Made by a program: the position numbers and the translations under genes. This document shows, piece after piece, positions 30,543-40,764 of a DNA stretch of 64,000 nt (positions are counted from its first letter, which is position 1; each line of letters opens with the position of its first letter). This DNA comes from Acholoe squamosa. Its lineage: Eukaryota > Annelida > Polychaeta > Phyllodocida > Polynoidae. The stretch covers positions 5,389,674 through 5,453,673 of the forward strand of contig OX439045.1 in NCBI GenBank assembly GCA_949317995.1, in the 5' to 3' direction. The notes beneath the pieces were generated by a model. It did not search any database, was not told where the DNA came from, and saw only the letters and a list, made by a program, of their open reading frames with translations.

Positions 30543-33500
30543 GTCAGTCAAGTTCAAATTGAAATATACATTAACAACTCTAAAACTGAAAGAAAATGGA
30601 CTAAAATAATTAAGTAAATAGATAGGTAGATAAATATGTTATGAATAAACAGGAAAAGTAGGCTTCCAAGCACAGAGACCCTGAAATGATGTTCATATAA
30701 AATAAATATAAAAAAGCTCTTTAAGCCTCACACATGTCAGGTAAGGGAATGGTGAAGCAATTCTCTATCCATTTTCCTCTTTTTTTTATTGCCAACAGAG
30801 GCAGGAGAGACAGAAGTATGGTTATAAGATATCATAAATCAAATTTAAGATAACATCATGATAGGGAACATAAAGGCAAAGGTATATGCTATGTCCTAGA
30901 TCATTCAATTTAAATGCATTCAAATTGTTAGACTCGAAGGAGGGAACGTGTATAATAAAGCAGAAAATAGGCCTTCAGTACTTGCGAGATTGATTATTCA
31001 GTGTCATGCACTATGCAGTTTATATTATCCAATCTCCATGTCTAGAATTACAAGGACTTTATTAAAAGAACCCATTTGAAAGTATTTTGCAAGCTCTGTA
31101 AAGACCAGTTCAAATCCAGAAAACCTAGGATAAGGTTGGGCTCCTGGGTGGGGTCACTTTAGGGTATTCTCTACTGTAGGTATAATCTTGGGTTTTGTCA
31201 ACCCAAGCCTTTGCTCAAACACCTTTATGACGTCATAGTGGGCAGGGTTAAATAGACTTTCCTACTTAATTGGCTCATTTGGGATCATGACACAAGACTG
31301 GTGAACTGTGAACCAAAAATAGATGGTGAATGGTAAATAAGGTTAAGGTTTGTGTTAGGAGAGACTTCTGTGGTATTATGTAACTTGTGTCCTTTAACTG
31401 AGAGAGATATGGTTGGGCAATCTTGAGATTTTGAGCTTGCAATTACTGACATTTGAAAGCTTTGCTATTCCTATCATTTGAAAGCTTGGTTTTGAGGATC
31501 ATTTAGAGAGAAACGAATTCTGTTCGCTCATTGAAGGAAAGTGCACATTGCACATTTCAACCGGTAAATAACCTCGGTTTGCTGGAACGTATAATGTACT
31601 ACCGTATGTCAATTGCTCCTCATGATGCATGAATGCAGCCTTGGCGTGAAACTCCACGGGGCTGCATTCATGCATCATGGTTGAACTGCTGGGTGGAGTT
31701 TATCACAAACATGATGCACCAGTGCAGGGCATCATAACTGCAAATCAGTGAAAACCTGAGAAGTCAGAAACTCGTTAGTGTAGACGACTTTAGGTCGTCA
31801 GGTTGACAATATGTAAATCTACAACTTTAGGTCATCAAAATGGTGACTTTAGGTCGTCATCCTGCCTATATAATGGTCAGTATGACGACTTTGTATTGTC
31901 CGTATGACGAGTTAAGGTCATCATGTGACATCGACTACTTGCCTGCATTTACGACTTTCAAGCGGCGACAGGTTTTCTGTAACCTGGATACATCATGATA
32001 CCTGTAAAGGGTTAACACACATTGTGTTTAAGGACCATTTGGGGTGCTTCTACTGGCCATGAGATACAGTCAAGGGTTATCTCATGGGGGTGTGAGATAC
32101 TGAGTTCCAATGTTTAGTCTATAGGGCGTCTGTATTCCACTCCTTTCAACATGAAATAAAATGTCATTCCTTTTTAATTATGTGATTAACTAGACGTCAA
32201 TCACATACTTATATACACATAGACCGAGGCACAAAACCACATTGAAACAAAGAGGGATTCTGACAGACATAGGAACAAAGAGGGAAATATGGTCCATACT
32301 CTGTCTCTGTACACATTGCTATTGGTGTATATGTTTTTGGTATATAATATAGTTGAAATTAGCCCATAGGCCATGTAGATGGTATGGATAGCATTTACAC
32401 CTCAGAGACAGAGAATAGGTTGTGTACCAGTTCAGTGGCCATGAACAATAGGGGATTAGTCTATTTCTTCCAGCCTTCATGCACCAGTGGTCATTAACCC
32501 TTTCTGTGCCACATAGCACCAGTTCACCTTTAGATACAACGGATCAGGAAATGGCATCACATTAACCCTTGAAGGGCAGCAGAATGAATAACAGAATAGA
32601 GATTCTGTGGTCTCCATTGAACATAGGACATAGTAGTCAATTATATGTAGGCCTAAGGCCTAGCCTTCACCTTCATTCCCATTTCCCTTTAATTCTGATG
32701 AGTGCTTTGCAGCCATGATGTCTGAATGCAGCCTGGACGAGTGCTCACCAGGGCTGCATTCATGTATGGTTATATATATCATGATGACAAAGTTACATGA
32801 TGCATTGTACTTCTATGCGACTCTTTGGTGTTTTGCCACCTTTAGCAGATCCAGTTAAATTAAAAATGGTGGACCCTTTGGATATAGGTCTAGACTCCAC
32901 TATGCCAGAGACGGGGGCCCTAGCTTCGCTGCCATCGCTCGATCTGGTATGTGTTGAGATATGCGACAATAACAGCCAGCATGATGGGGACCAGTTGTTA
33001 TATTTTGTGCCCAAAAAACAAATTCTGCAGTGAATAGAGGGAATTATCTGATTGATCTATAATGCATTCCTCTTGCTTCCTATACATGTGCCACTCTTCC
33101 ATTTTTTTTCAGACGGCTTCTCCAGGAGAAGACAAGGAGTTTGGAGGACATGCGAGAAATGGCCGCCTCCAGGGCCTCGCTGTCCTTTATGGACTCCTCC
33201 CGGGACGACCTGAGAACTCCTGACTCGGGCTCGCAGATGTCACCCCGGATGCAGCTCTACAAGTCATATGACAGCCTCGATGTGAGTAGCCAATCAGAGA
33301 GAGTTTTACATATAAGAGTCTCTGTGTCTCTCCGTGCTTTCGATGTATGCATGTTTCGCATTTGTAGGTTGTGAGGTTTAGATGTATTATGCCGGTAGTG
33401 TTAACATTGATTAACACATTGGGATGTGATCATTCTTAACTACAAAGGGAAGAGGAGGGTAAAAAAACATTTTAGTGCAGAAAGAATGAGTGTTCACCTG

Positions 33501-34240
33501 CAATACTGAGGTTGTTAAACCAATTTTTACTGTGTCCTTCGAGGATATGCTCCGATCGGCAAAAATAGTTTCACCTTTCAGGGGAATGAGTGATGGGGAA
33601 TTCCCACACATGTCCTTTTGTTAAGAGGAATGATCACTCCCTTAGGTGATTATAAATGCTGTTAGAAAACAGGTTAGGTTCATTAGAAGGTTTTATGTTA
33701 ATTATAAGCCAGGAAAATGAAAGCTATAAGTAATTCAGATCTTGATCACTTCCATTGGCCTTAATTTATCTATCTATGTTTTTACTGTCTTTTGGTAAAT
33801 ATCCCCTTAAAACAAGTTATACTCTAGACATTCCAAACATTTTCCTGGCCTTTTTTTTTGTTTATTTATTTGGTTTTATTAATTTACAGCAGCAGAATAG
33901 CACTGCAGGGACATTTGGACTTAAGCAACTTAAAGCGAAATGTAAATCTGATAATAAATGACCATTATTTCATTTAAATCCAAGCAACCTTGCTAAAAAA
34001 AAAAAAAAGTACTTTTATCAAAAGTGCTCAAAGTTGAGGGGAAAATGCTCATTGATAAGATTTACATTCTATTTTATGTTCCTTAAGTACCAATGTCACT
34101 TCGAGATGTCTACAGATAGAATATGAATTGGTGATTCAGGCAGATTGACTCCATCTGAGAGTAATTTGAGAGTAACCCTTACCCTCATAGGCTTCCCTGA
34201 CTCCTATACCCAAGGAAACTCTGTATGTCTGCCTTGCCTG

Positions 34241-34279
<39 letters not shown>

Positions 34280-37200
34280 TTTCTCTTCTCCCTCTACTTC
34301 TGTCCCCCCCCCCGCTCTCTCGCTTTCATGTCGACATGTCTCTGTCACTCTCTTTGAACCCTGTCATTACCTCTCCCCTGTATGTCTCTCCTCTCTGTCT
34401 CCGATCTTTCTCCCTCTCACTTTCTCTCCGATCTCCTCTTTTCTTTGCTGAAGCTCCTTCAGAAAATAAGGAAGTCACGTTTGAGCTTTTGTTCTTTGAA
34501 ATGTGTTATGGCTGTTATCATTTGAGTAAATTTAGTCGGTGTTTCGGCTTTATTGATAGTGGTCGGAGGATTATGGCAGAAACGATGTTAGAAAGGTAAA
34601 CGGGTTTTATGTCAGAGTGTAGGCAGACCTAGCGCTTCTCGCTTGTCTTCACACTGCATGAAAATCTGGATTTAAGTTATTCAATATAAAGTGTAAGACT
34701 TAAACCTCAATTAAATTCCTTGAATTGCAGGAAATATGGTATGGCAGGACCTTTACCTACTGCTTAAAGTATTTTAAATCCAAAGATTCATGCAGTGTCA
34801 AAAAGCCTTCATCAACTGTGTGGTGTGCATGTGGTTGTCCTTCATATAATGTGTGCATTAAACCTATATTGGAAATTTGTTTTGCATGGAGAACTCTGCA
34901 TTTTAGAAATTGACAACTGTTTTTTACATAAAATATACATGTATACCAAGTTTGTTTTTTTTTCATTTCAGTATTTTGTGTGTGGGACCTGTATACTGAA
35001 ATTGAATTATTTAAATTTATTTAATTTCAAAGTGCCATTTGCTTTGATGACCAAAGTATGTTGTGAAAATGAAAAACAAAAGTAATATGAAATAACAACT
35101 AAAATGCATAACCCAAAGTTGTTGCATATGATGCATTATGGACAAGCCTCTAACAAGGGTGATTCTATAACAATACTTATAATTTCATTTTATAAGTAAG
35201 ATGTCCCTAATAGCTCAAGATAAGGTTCAAAGCAGTTTTAACAATATACCCTGTAATAGCTCATTACTTTATAGCTATTTGACCATTTCTACCTATATCT
35301 CTGAATCATGAGTTCATCAACTAATATATATCTATTGAAATGGGCAATTGAAGTTAACATAGGTCCCAACTCCACAGAGAAACACCCCCTAACTGGATTC
35401 CTCTGAACCCTGCATCTACCCACCTAAACTTTCACCAAACAAAGGTGCATTAGAATGTTCTATTCTTCTAATAATGAAATGGACCCTCCTTCTAGACAGT
35501 GCCCTCATCTTTCACCATCCCTTTATTAGGTCATTATATATATATACATACTCATGGGTGCTTTTATTAATTGATTGTAAGCTTTAGTTTTTTACCAAAA
35601 TATCATTAATTGCTCCTCCAAAACTAGGTTTACATAATTACACACAGAATACAATGCCTTTGTTATAGTCATAGAAACTATGGTACACGATATAAACTGA
35701 AACAGTACAAGAATTATGGCCTGATAGCATTGACAAGTGGTAAAAAACAATAAAAAAAAAAGTCAAACATGTCCGTAGAATGTATATTGGCAATTTACAA
35801 TCGGAAAAACATATTGAAATGAAATATAGATACATTAGGCTAACAATGAAATGAACCATGATCAATTCCCATCAGACCAGAGAAGACCCAAATACATAAA
35901 TACCAAAGCTAAGGATTCGACGTAAGTCAAGATAAGGGTAGAGAAGGTCTCGGATAGGTGGTAAATTAAGGCCGGTGGTCATCAAGGTCTGGAATAAAGA
36001 TACTTGTACATAAAAAAAAAAGAAAAAAAGCTCCCTAAATTCACCTGTTTCCTTCATTCCCACCCTACAGGCCTTGTCCACTGGCGATATGATGAATACT
36101 GAAGGGGACGATGATGGTAAGGGCTTCTTCAGTAGTGTCATCCGGCACATTGCTGAGACATGCAAATCTCGCGATGACGAGATCATGCGAGACGAGCCAT
36201 TCATCACATGCAGAGACTTGTTTCATGGGACGCGGGAGGACGTGAGTACTGAGAGTGGTATCGCGGTATCTGACGAGAGTTCGCTGTTCACCGAGGCTCG
36301 GCCGAGTCCTGTAGATGTTGGGAAACAGAAGGAGATTGTGGCTACATTGATAAGGTTTTTACAGGTAGGTTGATTTGTATTGATTGATTGATTTGTGTTG
36401 TTTGATTAATTAGGTTTATTACATGGACTCACCCTTTAAAGCAGCATTTAGCTTTGCACTTGACAAAAAATGTGAAATGCCTTTCTTCAGTTTTACATGT
36501 TGCCCAAAGTAACTTGTATCCAAATGTTCATGCTAATTTCTAATTTTCGGGACAAAAACAAGTAAAGTGTTTATCAGAGCAAAGATGAACACATAAAATC
36601 CTTTCTTTTGAGGGAGCCGGGACAGGACCGTCCCCCTTTAGTTTCAAATTTAATTATGGGTTTAGGGACCAAACTACCTTTACCTTCAATAGAATCCCTA
36701 TTAATTATCCCGGGACAGATTCAAACTGGGACATGTGCTCCCTCTTTTTGCCTGTCGATTAGAGTTTATCTACTGTCTAAAAAATCTACTTGGATATAGG
36801 GACTGCCCCCTCCTTTAATCCACAGAAGGGATGGACCACCTCTTCCCTCCGATTCCTAGATCCCCCACTGCCTGTTCATTATATAAACCCTCCCATGCGT
36901 GAATGAATAATTTATGAAACACAACCTGAAAAGACCTGCTGGCACCTGACAATGTAGATTCCCCAGGGCTTCCTCTTGATTGATGCCAATACCAAGGTGT
37001 ATAGCTCATCTCTTTCCACTTGGCTAACCATGAGCTGCTCCCCTTTCCCTTGAGGCCTGACCTAATTTACCCTTTTTATGCCCACTTGTGCATTAATGCA
37101 TCATGCACATTGGTCGGCATGATGCATGAATGCAGCACTGGCGAGTAACTCGCCAGTGCTGCATTCATGCATCATGCCAACCTTACGGAGTTGATGCACT

Positions 37201-38134
37201 CCCGGAGAGTTGGCATGATGCTTCATCATGCTCCTTAGTCGGCATGATGCTCCAATGAAGTGCTGGCTAGCAGTCTCTCCAGCACTTCATTGGTGCATCA
37301 TGCTGACTAATGGGCATGATGCACTCCTGACCTGGTTAACATGAGCTGCTCCTTTCCTTACAGCAACGCCTGCCCATCCGTATCTCTGAGGTACTGGAGT
37401 TTGGGTCTCAGGGCAGTGGAACCTCAACCCGGAGCCGTATGGACGTGGACCTTATCCTTTTCAGCCCTGGTAAGTGTTCTTTGCTATTTCAGTTGAAAAT
37501 CCTATGCGTGTAAATCTTCTGTGTGAATTCTAGAATATATATCTGATGAGTTACAAAATTCAATCACCTTATACTGACATATCTTATAAGCTATGAACCA
37601 TAGAGGGATGAACTATAATTATATTCTGTATAAGTGAAGAAAGAATACTCTAGAAAAGAATTTTTAGGTAAAAAAAGATGTGCAGGATTTTGAAGGGGTT
37701 GATCCCGGGTGTTGGTCCTTGTCTTGGAATAATAGAAGGGGTCACACCCTCTATTTTGGGTCAAATTTTAGGCCTACAATTCATTAGGCATTATGTACAG
37801 GTCCTATCGGTTTCCATCGACATGATTTTGATTTCACACAACAGTTCCTTTCTGATTATAGACCTACCAGTGACAGGACAAGCAGCATGGATGCCAGCTC
37901 TACTACAAGCCACATCACAATTCGTACAGAACGCTGTCACCAACCCCGACCCCTTCTACCCGCTGCCTAAATGTGAACTCTTCACCAAGTCTACTCACGC
38001 CCTACAGGTAGGCATTTATTATCATAATGATTATTAGAGTGTCTCTCTCTCTATCTCTCTCTCTATATCTCTTGCTCCCTCTTTTCTCTGTCTGTCTCTG
38101 CCTCTGTCTCTCTGTCTGCCTGTCTCTACCTCTG

Positions 38135-38188
<54 letters not shown>

Positions 38189-40764
38189 AAATTATTTCTG
38201 CCTTTTAGTCCTTCCACCCCCAAAATTTTGAAAAGATGGTCACTCCATCAGTACCCATGCTCTCATGACTCTGTGCGCTGATATTGGATGTGGCTTGGGG
38301 CGCCACCTAAGTAGAGGTATTGGTACTATGGTTACATGCCACATAGTCACACGTGCGCCATCTGCAGGATTTCCTGAACATCATTCTGCAGGTCAGGGTT
38401 GTAAGTCACTGATTAGTGTTTTGGACAGCTGGTGACTAGAAGCTTGTTTATATCTTTATTTCATAATACCATGCCTCAATGGTCATCTTAATGCCGTGCC
38501 ATTATTCGCAGATTTTTTACGCCCCCCGCCCCACCATTATGATAAAAATTATCATGACCCCCCCCAAAAAAAAAAAAATCGGATACACGTGTGGAATGAC
38601 ACATCACAATGGGTACTTAAATTGCCCATATTTAGTTTTGCCTCCCCCCCCCCCCCCCGATTGTGAAAGTTTATTCGGTTTTGCCCCCCCCCCCTACACC
38701 CAGAGGCTCTTTCTCAAAATGACCCGCACCCCCTATATCCTAACAAGCCCCCCCCCCCCAACCTGGCAATAAATGACTCGGCCCTTAGATATCCGAGTTC
38801 CTTGATATCTAAAAATTCGACACAAGAATAATTGCAGTATAATACTCACTGCAGTTGACCTACGATAGTTTATAAGCTATATGCACAGAAATTACACCAA
38901 AGCATTACAGTGAATAACCAATTCAATTTCTTTCTTCACTTTTCCCAGTTCACCTGTGGTGGTGTGGATATTGACATCATGTTTTCCTATGACTGGGACC
39001 ATGACGAGGCGTCCCGCGGGGCATACACAGCGCTCTACGACACAACGTGTAAACTGGAGACCATCAAAGAGCGACAGTGGTGCGCTCTGGGATCTGCACG
39101 GCTACAGAAGAAGTTTGTCACTGACCAGCCGAATGAGGTAATTTTGTTCTTATTATTTTTAAATTCAATTTTTATAAAAAGTCCATCTAAAGTCCAAAAA
39201 GCTGGACTTGTGCTTTTGGACATCATCCAGAACCATTAGTGACCACTAGAGATCTCCCCCAACAATACGAAATATGATAGAACAAAGGACTTATATGAAA
39301 CTTTAGAGCAGTTGTGAAAATTGAGAATTGTTGTATTGTGTCAAGATACTTAACCATAGCCATGTCTACGTACTTGTTAAACTGCAGACTTCTAAGGGCA
39401 AATAAAGTTTAAATTTGTTGGTATTTTTTTTTTCCTTTTTTTTATTTTAAGGAAACAGGATAAATGATTTTACATGTTTGACAAAAGGACCAGTTTGAAG
39501 AAAGTCAAAGATTCTTTAAGAGTCTAATACTCCTTCTTGCTGTGTATGTATGAATGAAATAATGAAATAAAGTTAAATCAGTTTGGATATACATTCTCAA
39601 AAAAAAAAAACATCTGCTCTGCTCCATGACAGTCTTGAGTCATTGAATCCAATTAATGTTTAATTCTCCTTTAGGTTAAAGAGATCATCAAGGTCGTTAA
39701 GCACTGGAGGAATTGTGTTCAGTGGAAGAAGACATCTTACCGGCCGTCCAGCTACCTACTGACCCTACTGGTTGTACACGCCGTGGAGGACACACGCTCA
39801 GTCGATATGAAGAATGTGTTACAGCGTCTGGGTGCCCTCGTATTGGCTCCTGAACTCAGGTAAGCTGGAAAGACTATAGTTTATTTAATGTGAGAAATCA
39901 CAGGCCTATTATATTTAGTAGATTGGTGAAAATGGCTTTTCTTTCATTATTGGCTTGCACAATACTAACTTTGATTTGATGTAAATCCCTGAAGGACCTA
40001 CATATGGGTTGTTTAAGCTTTTCCTCTTTTGCATAAATCATGGGTACATATGTTTTTGCTGTAAATCCTTAGATTATCACAGCGGGTTTTGATATTCTTT
40101 GAATCATAACATGAACAGTACTCCATTCGTGCATTTACAATAGCATGAGGCCATGAGACATGATTTGGGGGTCTCATAGGCTTAATATGATATGAGTTGT
40201 TGACAACAGTAACGCATAAGGGAGTGATAATTTTTTAACAACAGGGGTGAGCTGGTGGGTTTGCGTGCGGACGCGTGAAAACTTTTTTGATAAAAATATT
40301 TTGACCCCGCCCATAAGGGGCAAAAATCGTGCGCAAACATGCCCTTTTAACCTATAGTTATGCGCGGGGTTTTCCACTGAAAACAGGTGAAATTATTTTG
40401 ACCCCCCTATCAGAGGGGTTGAAAAAATTCTGACACTCCCCTCAAACCCACCAGCCCTCCCCCCTGTTGTTAAAAAATGATCACTCCCTAAAGGTGTTAA
40501 CAAAACTTAATTCTTAGATAAAACTTCCAAATTCTTTCCATGCCTAACAAATCTTCTCCCATTTTTTCCAGCATATCGTGGAGTACCTTCTACCTCCCTG
40601 AGCGTTACACAGTGGACTTCGAACCACCAACCCCGCTGGTCCGCGACCCCGCCAACCCTGGCTTTAACGTGGCCTCATCCCTCCCCTACTGGGGTCAGTT
40701 CCGCACTGAGCTCATTTTGTGGCTGAAGAGTATCGGTGTCAATGTCTGTAATGTTGACAGCTGA
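30394..40764 (+). CDS. 2'-5'-oligoadenylate synthetase-like protein, multi-exon (long model)
   Basis: Eight segments join in frame with GT/AG borders: 30394-30542, 33113-33281, 36071-36364, 37364-37469, 37862-38007, 38949-39137, 39675-39859 and 40572-40764 (stop TGA), giving 476 aa without a proven start. OAS enzymes polymerise ATP into 2'-5' oligoadenylates when activated by dsRNA. The fold is visible: a P-loop-like segment FGSQGSGTSTRSR, the metal-binding pair MDVDL, a third aspartate in GVDIDIMF, the core helix VVKHW, the PSSYLLTLLVVHAVE helix, and the OAS C-terminal motif DPANPGFNV. These follow the order and spacing of human OAS1 (D75, D77, D148). The N-terminal ~105 residues from exons 1-2 match nothing I recognise and may be an alternative 5' end. 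A shorter 397-aa model starts at 32866. cGAS/Mab21-like proteins were considered, but DPANP and PSSYLL fit OAS better. Confidence 0.82.
31612..31745. repeat. Palindromic-MITE hairpin module
   Basis: CATGATGCATGAATGCAGCC pairs with GGGCTGCATTCATGCATCATG around GTGAAACTCCAC; followed by GATGCACCAGTGCAGG. Confidence 0.6.
31750..31985. mobile_element. Diverged CACTGAAAAC-type MITE
   Basis: CAGTGAAAACCTGAGAAGTC at the left and ACAGGTTTTCTG at the right, with internal GACGACTTTAGGTCGTC units as in 10794-11097. Ends and target site are eroded. Confidence 0.6.
32690..32830. repeat. Palindromic-MITE module upstream of the alternative OAS exon
   Basis: CATGATGTCTGAATGCAGCC pairs with GGGCTGCATTCATGTA around GAGTGCTC; ends near CATGATGCATTGTAC, about 45 bp before the candidate ATG. 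Confidence 0.55.
32866..32946 (+). CDS. OAS-like gene, alternative first coding exon
   Basis: ATG at 32866 has a strong context (AAAATGG). It encodes 27 residues, MVDPLDIGLDSTMPETG onward, and ends CTG/GTATGT in phase 0. Phase 0 joins in frame to exon 3 (36071) but not to exon 2: the direct join to 33113 reaches a stop, and joining from exon 1 hits TAA. Skipping exon 2 gives a 397-aa protein, close to the usual size of a single-unit OAS. The frame is open upstream to 32797, so the true start could be earlier. Confidence 0.5.
33113..33281 (+). CDS. OAS-like gene, candidate exon 2
   Basis: Acceptor ATTTTTTTTCAG; donor GAT/GTGAGT. It encodes RLLQEKTRSLEDMREMAA then a Ser/Asp-rich stretch ending LYKSYDSLD. 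It is 169 nt, so it cannot be skipped from the long model without a frameshift. The sequence looks like a disordered, phosphorylation-prone linker; no domain recognised. Confidence 0.6.
33282..36070 (+). other. Intron before OAS exon 3
   Basis: Contains a (TC)n microsatellite near 34238-34290, a poly-A run near 33996 and long AT-rich stretches. A possible AGGGAGTGATCA-family relative at about 33415-33650 has weak ends (GTGATCATTC / GAATGATCACTCCCT). No second gene seen. Confidence 0.5.
34238..34290. repeat. (TC)n microsatellite
   Basis: Nearly pure TC dinucleotides with a few interruptions, inside an OAS intron. Confidence 0.9.
36071..36364 (+). CDS. OAS-like gene, exon 3
   Basis: Acceptor CCCACCCTACAG; donor TTACAG/GTAGGT. 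Phase 0 at both ends, 98 residues. It begins ALSTGDMMNTEGDDDGKGFF and ends EIVATLIRFLQ. The C-terminal part fits the helix preceding the OAS P-loop; the first two thirds are acidic and poorly conserved. Confidence 0.75.
37024..37360. repeat. Duplicated acceptor tract flanking a palindromic MITE
   Basis: TAACCATGAGCTGCTCCCCT at 37025 and TTAACATGAGCTGCTCCTTT at 37336 are direct copies. CCTGACCTAATTTAC and CCTGACCTGGTTAAC also repeat on either side of the MITE at about 37068-37340. The right copy is the pyrimidine tract of the exon 4 acceptor. Confidence 0.7.
37068..37340. mobile_element. Palindromic MITE inside OAS intron
   Basis: GCATTAATGCATCATGCAC, CTGGCGAGTAACTCGCCAG hairpin, GACC/GGAG linkers, and a second hairpin CCAATGAAGTGCTGG / CCAGCACTTCATTGG. 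It ends GCACTCCTGACCTGGTTAAC about 23 bp before exon 4. Confidence 0.75.
37364..37469 (+). CDS. OAS-like gene, exon 4 (P-loop and first two catalytic aspartates)
   Basis: Encodes QRLPIRISEVLEFGSQGSG then TSTRSRMDVDLILFSP. In the 397-aa model the G-S is residues 139-140 and the carboxylates are D152 and D154, matching the GSxxxGT..RxDxDL pattern of OAS. Donor CCTG/GTAAGT, phase 1. Confidence 0.88.
37862..38007 (+). CDS. OAS-like gene, exon 5
   Basis: Acceptor TCTGATTATAG. Completes Asp at the junction, then LPVTGQAAWMPALLQATSQF to KSTHALQ. Donor CTACAG/GTAGGC, phase 0. Corresponds to the helix and strand between the second and third catalytic aspartates. Confidence 0.82.
38036..38190. repeat. 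(TC)n microsatellite
   Basis: TC-rich run with TCTG/TCTA interruptions, starting 30 bp after OAS exon 5. The ORFs on both strands across it are artefacts. Confidence 0.9.
38949..39137 (+). CDS. OAS-like gene, exon 6 (third catalytic aspartate)
   Basis: Acceptor TTCACTTTTCCCAG; donor AATGAG/GTAATT; 63 codons, phase 0. FTCGGVDIDIMFSYDW carries the third carboxylate (D218 in the 397-aa model, 64 residues after D154; 71 in human OAS1). It continues YTALYDTTCKLETIKERQW and LQKKFVTDQP, in the same place as the LxxECT..LQRDFL region of human OAS1. Confidence 0.87.
39675..39859 (+). CDS. OAS-like gene, exon 7 (core helix)
   Basis: Acceptor TTCTCCTTTAG; donor CTCAG/GTAAGC, phase 2. VKEIIKVVKHWRNC and RPSSYLLTLLVVHAVED correspond to the OAS signatures L.RLVKHW and PQYALELLTVYAWE, the latter at the start of the OAS C-terminal domain. 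Confidence 0.87.
40219..40489. mobile_element. AGGGAGTGATAA MITE in OAS intron
   Basis: AGGGAGTGATAATTTTTTAAC at the left is mirrored by TTAAAAAATGATCACTCCCT at the right, with AACAACAGGGG / CCCCCTGTTGTT inside. Copy of the family at 28275-28496. Confidence 0.75.
40572..40764 (+). CDS. OAS-like gene, last exon
   Basis: Acceptor ATTTTTTCCAG. Encodes SISWSTFYLPERYTVDFEPP, then LVRDPANPGFNVASS and a final helix FRTELILWLKSIG, stop TGA 40762-40764. The motif at residues 358-367 of the 397-aa model (RDPANPGFNV) is the OAS C-terminal signature. Confidence 0.88.

Larger units (their letters stand above)
30543..33112 (+). other. Intron 1 of the long OAS model
   Basis: Holds a palindromic-MITE hairpin (31612-31745), a diverged CACTGAAAAC-type MITE (about 31750-31985), another palindromic module (32690-32830) and the alternative first exon (32866-32946). 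The rest shows no feature. Confidence 0.55.

Noticed and set aside
32797..33281. Joining the 32946 exon directly to exon 2 (33113)
   Set aside because: The phase is wrong: the joined frame reaches a stop before the end of exon 2. Joining exon 1 to this exon also gives an early stop.
30394..33281. PX, CARD/death-fold or hyccin-like identity for exons 1-2
   Set aside because: I compared the visible residues with remembered signatures of these families and found no convincing match, so the segment is left unnamed.
34136..34357. Arg/Glu-rich and Ser/Leu-rich ORFs
   Set aside because: Translations of a (TC)n microsatellite; the same holds at 38002-38281.
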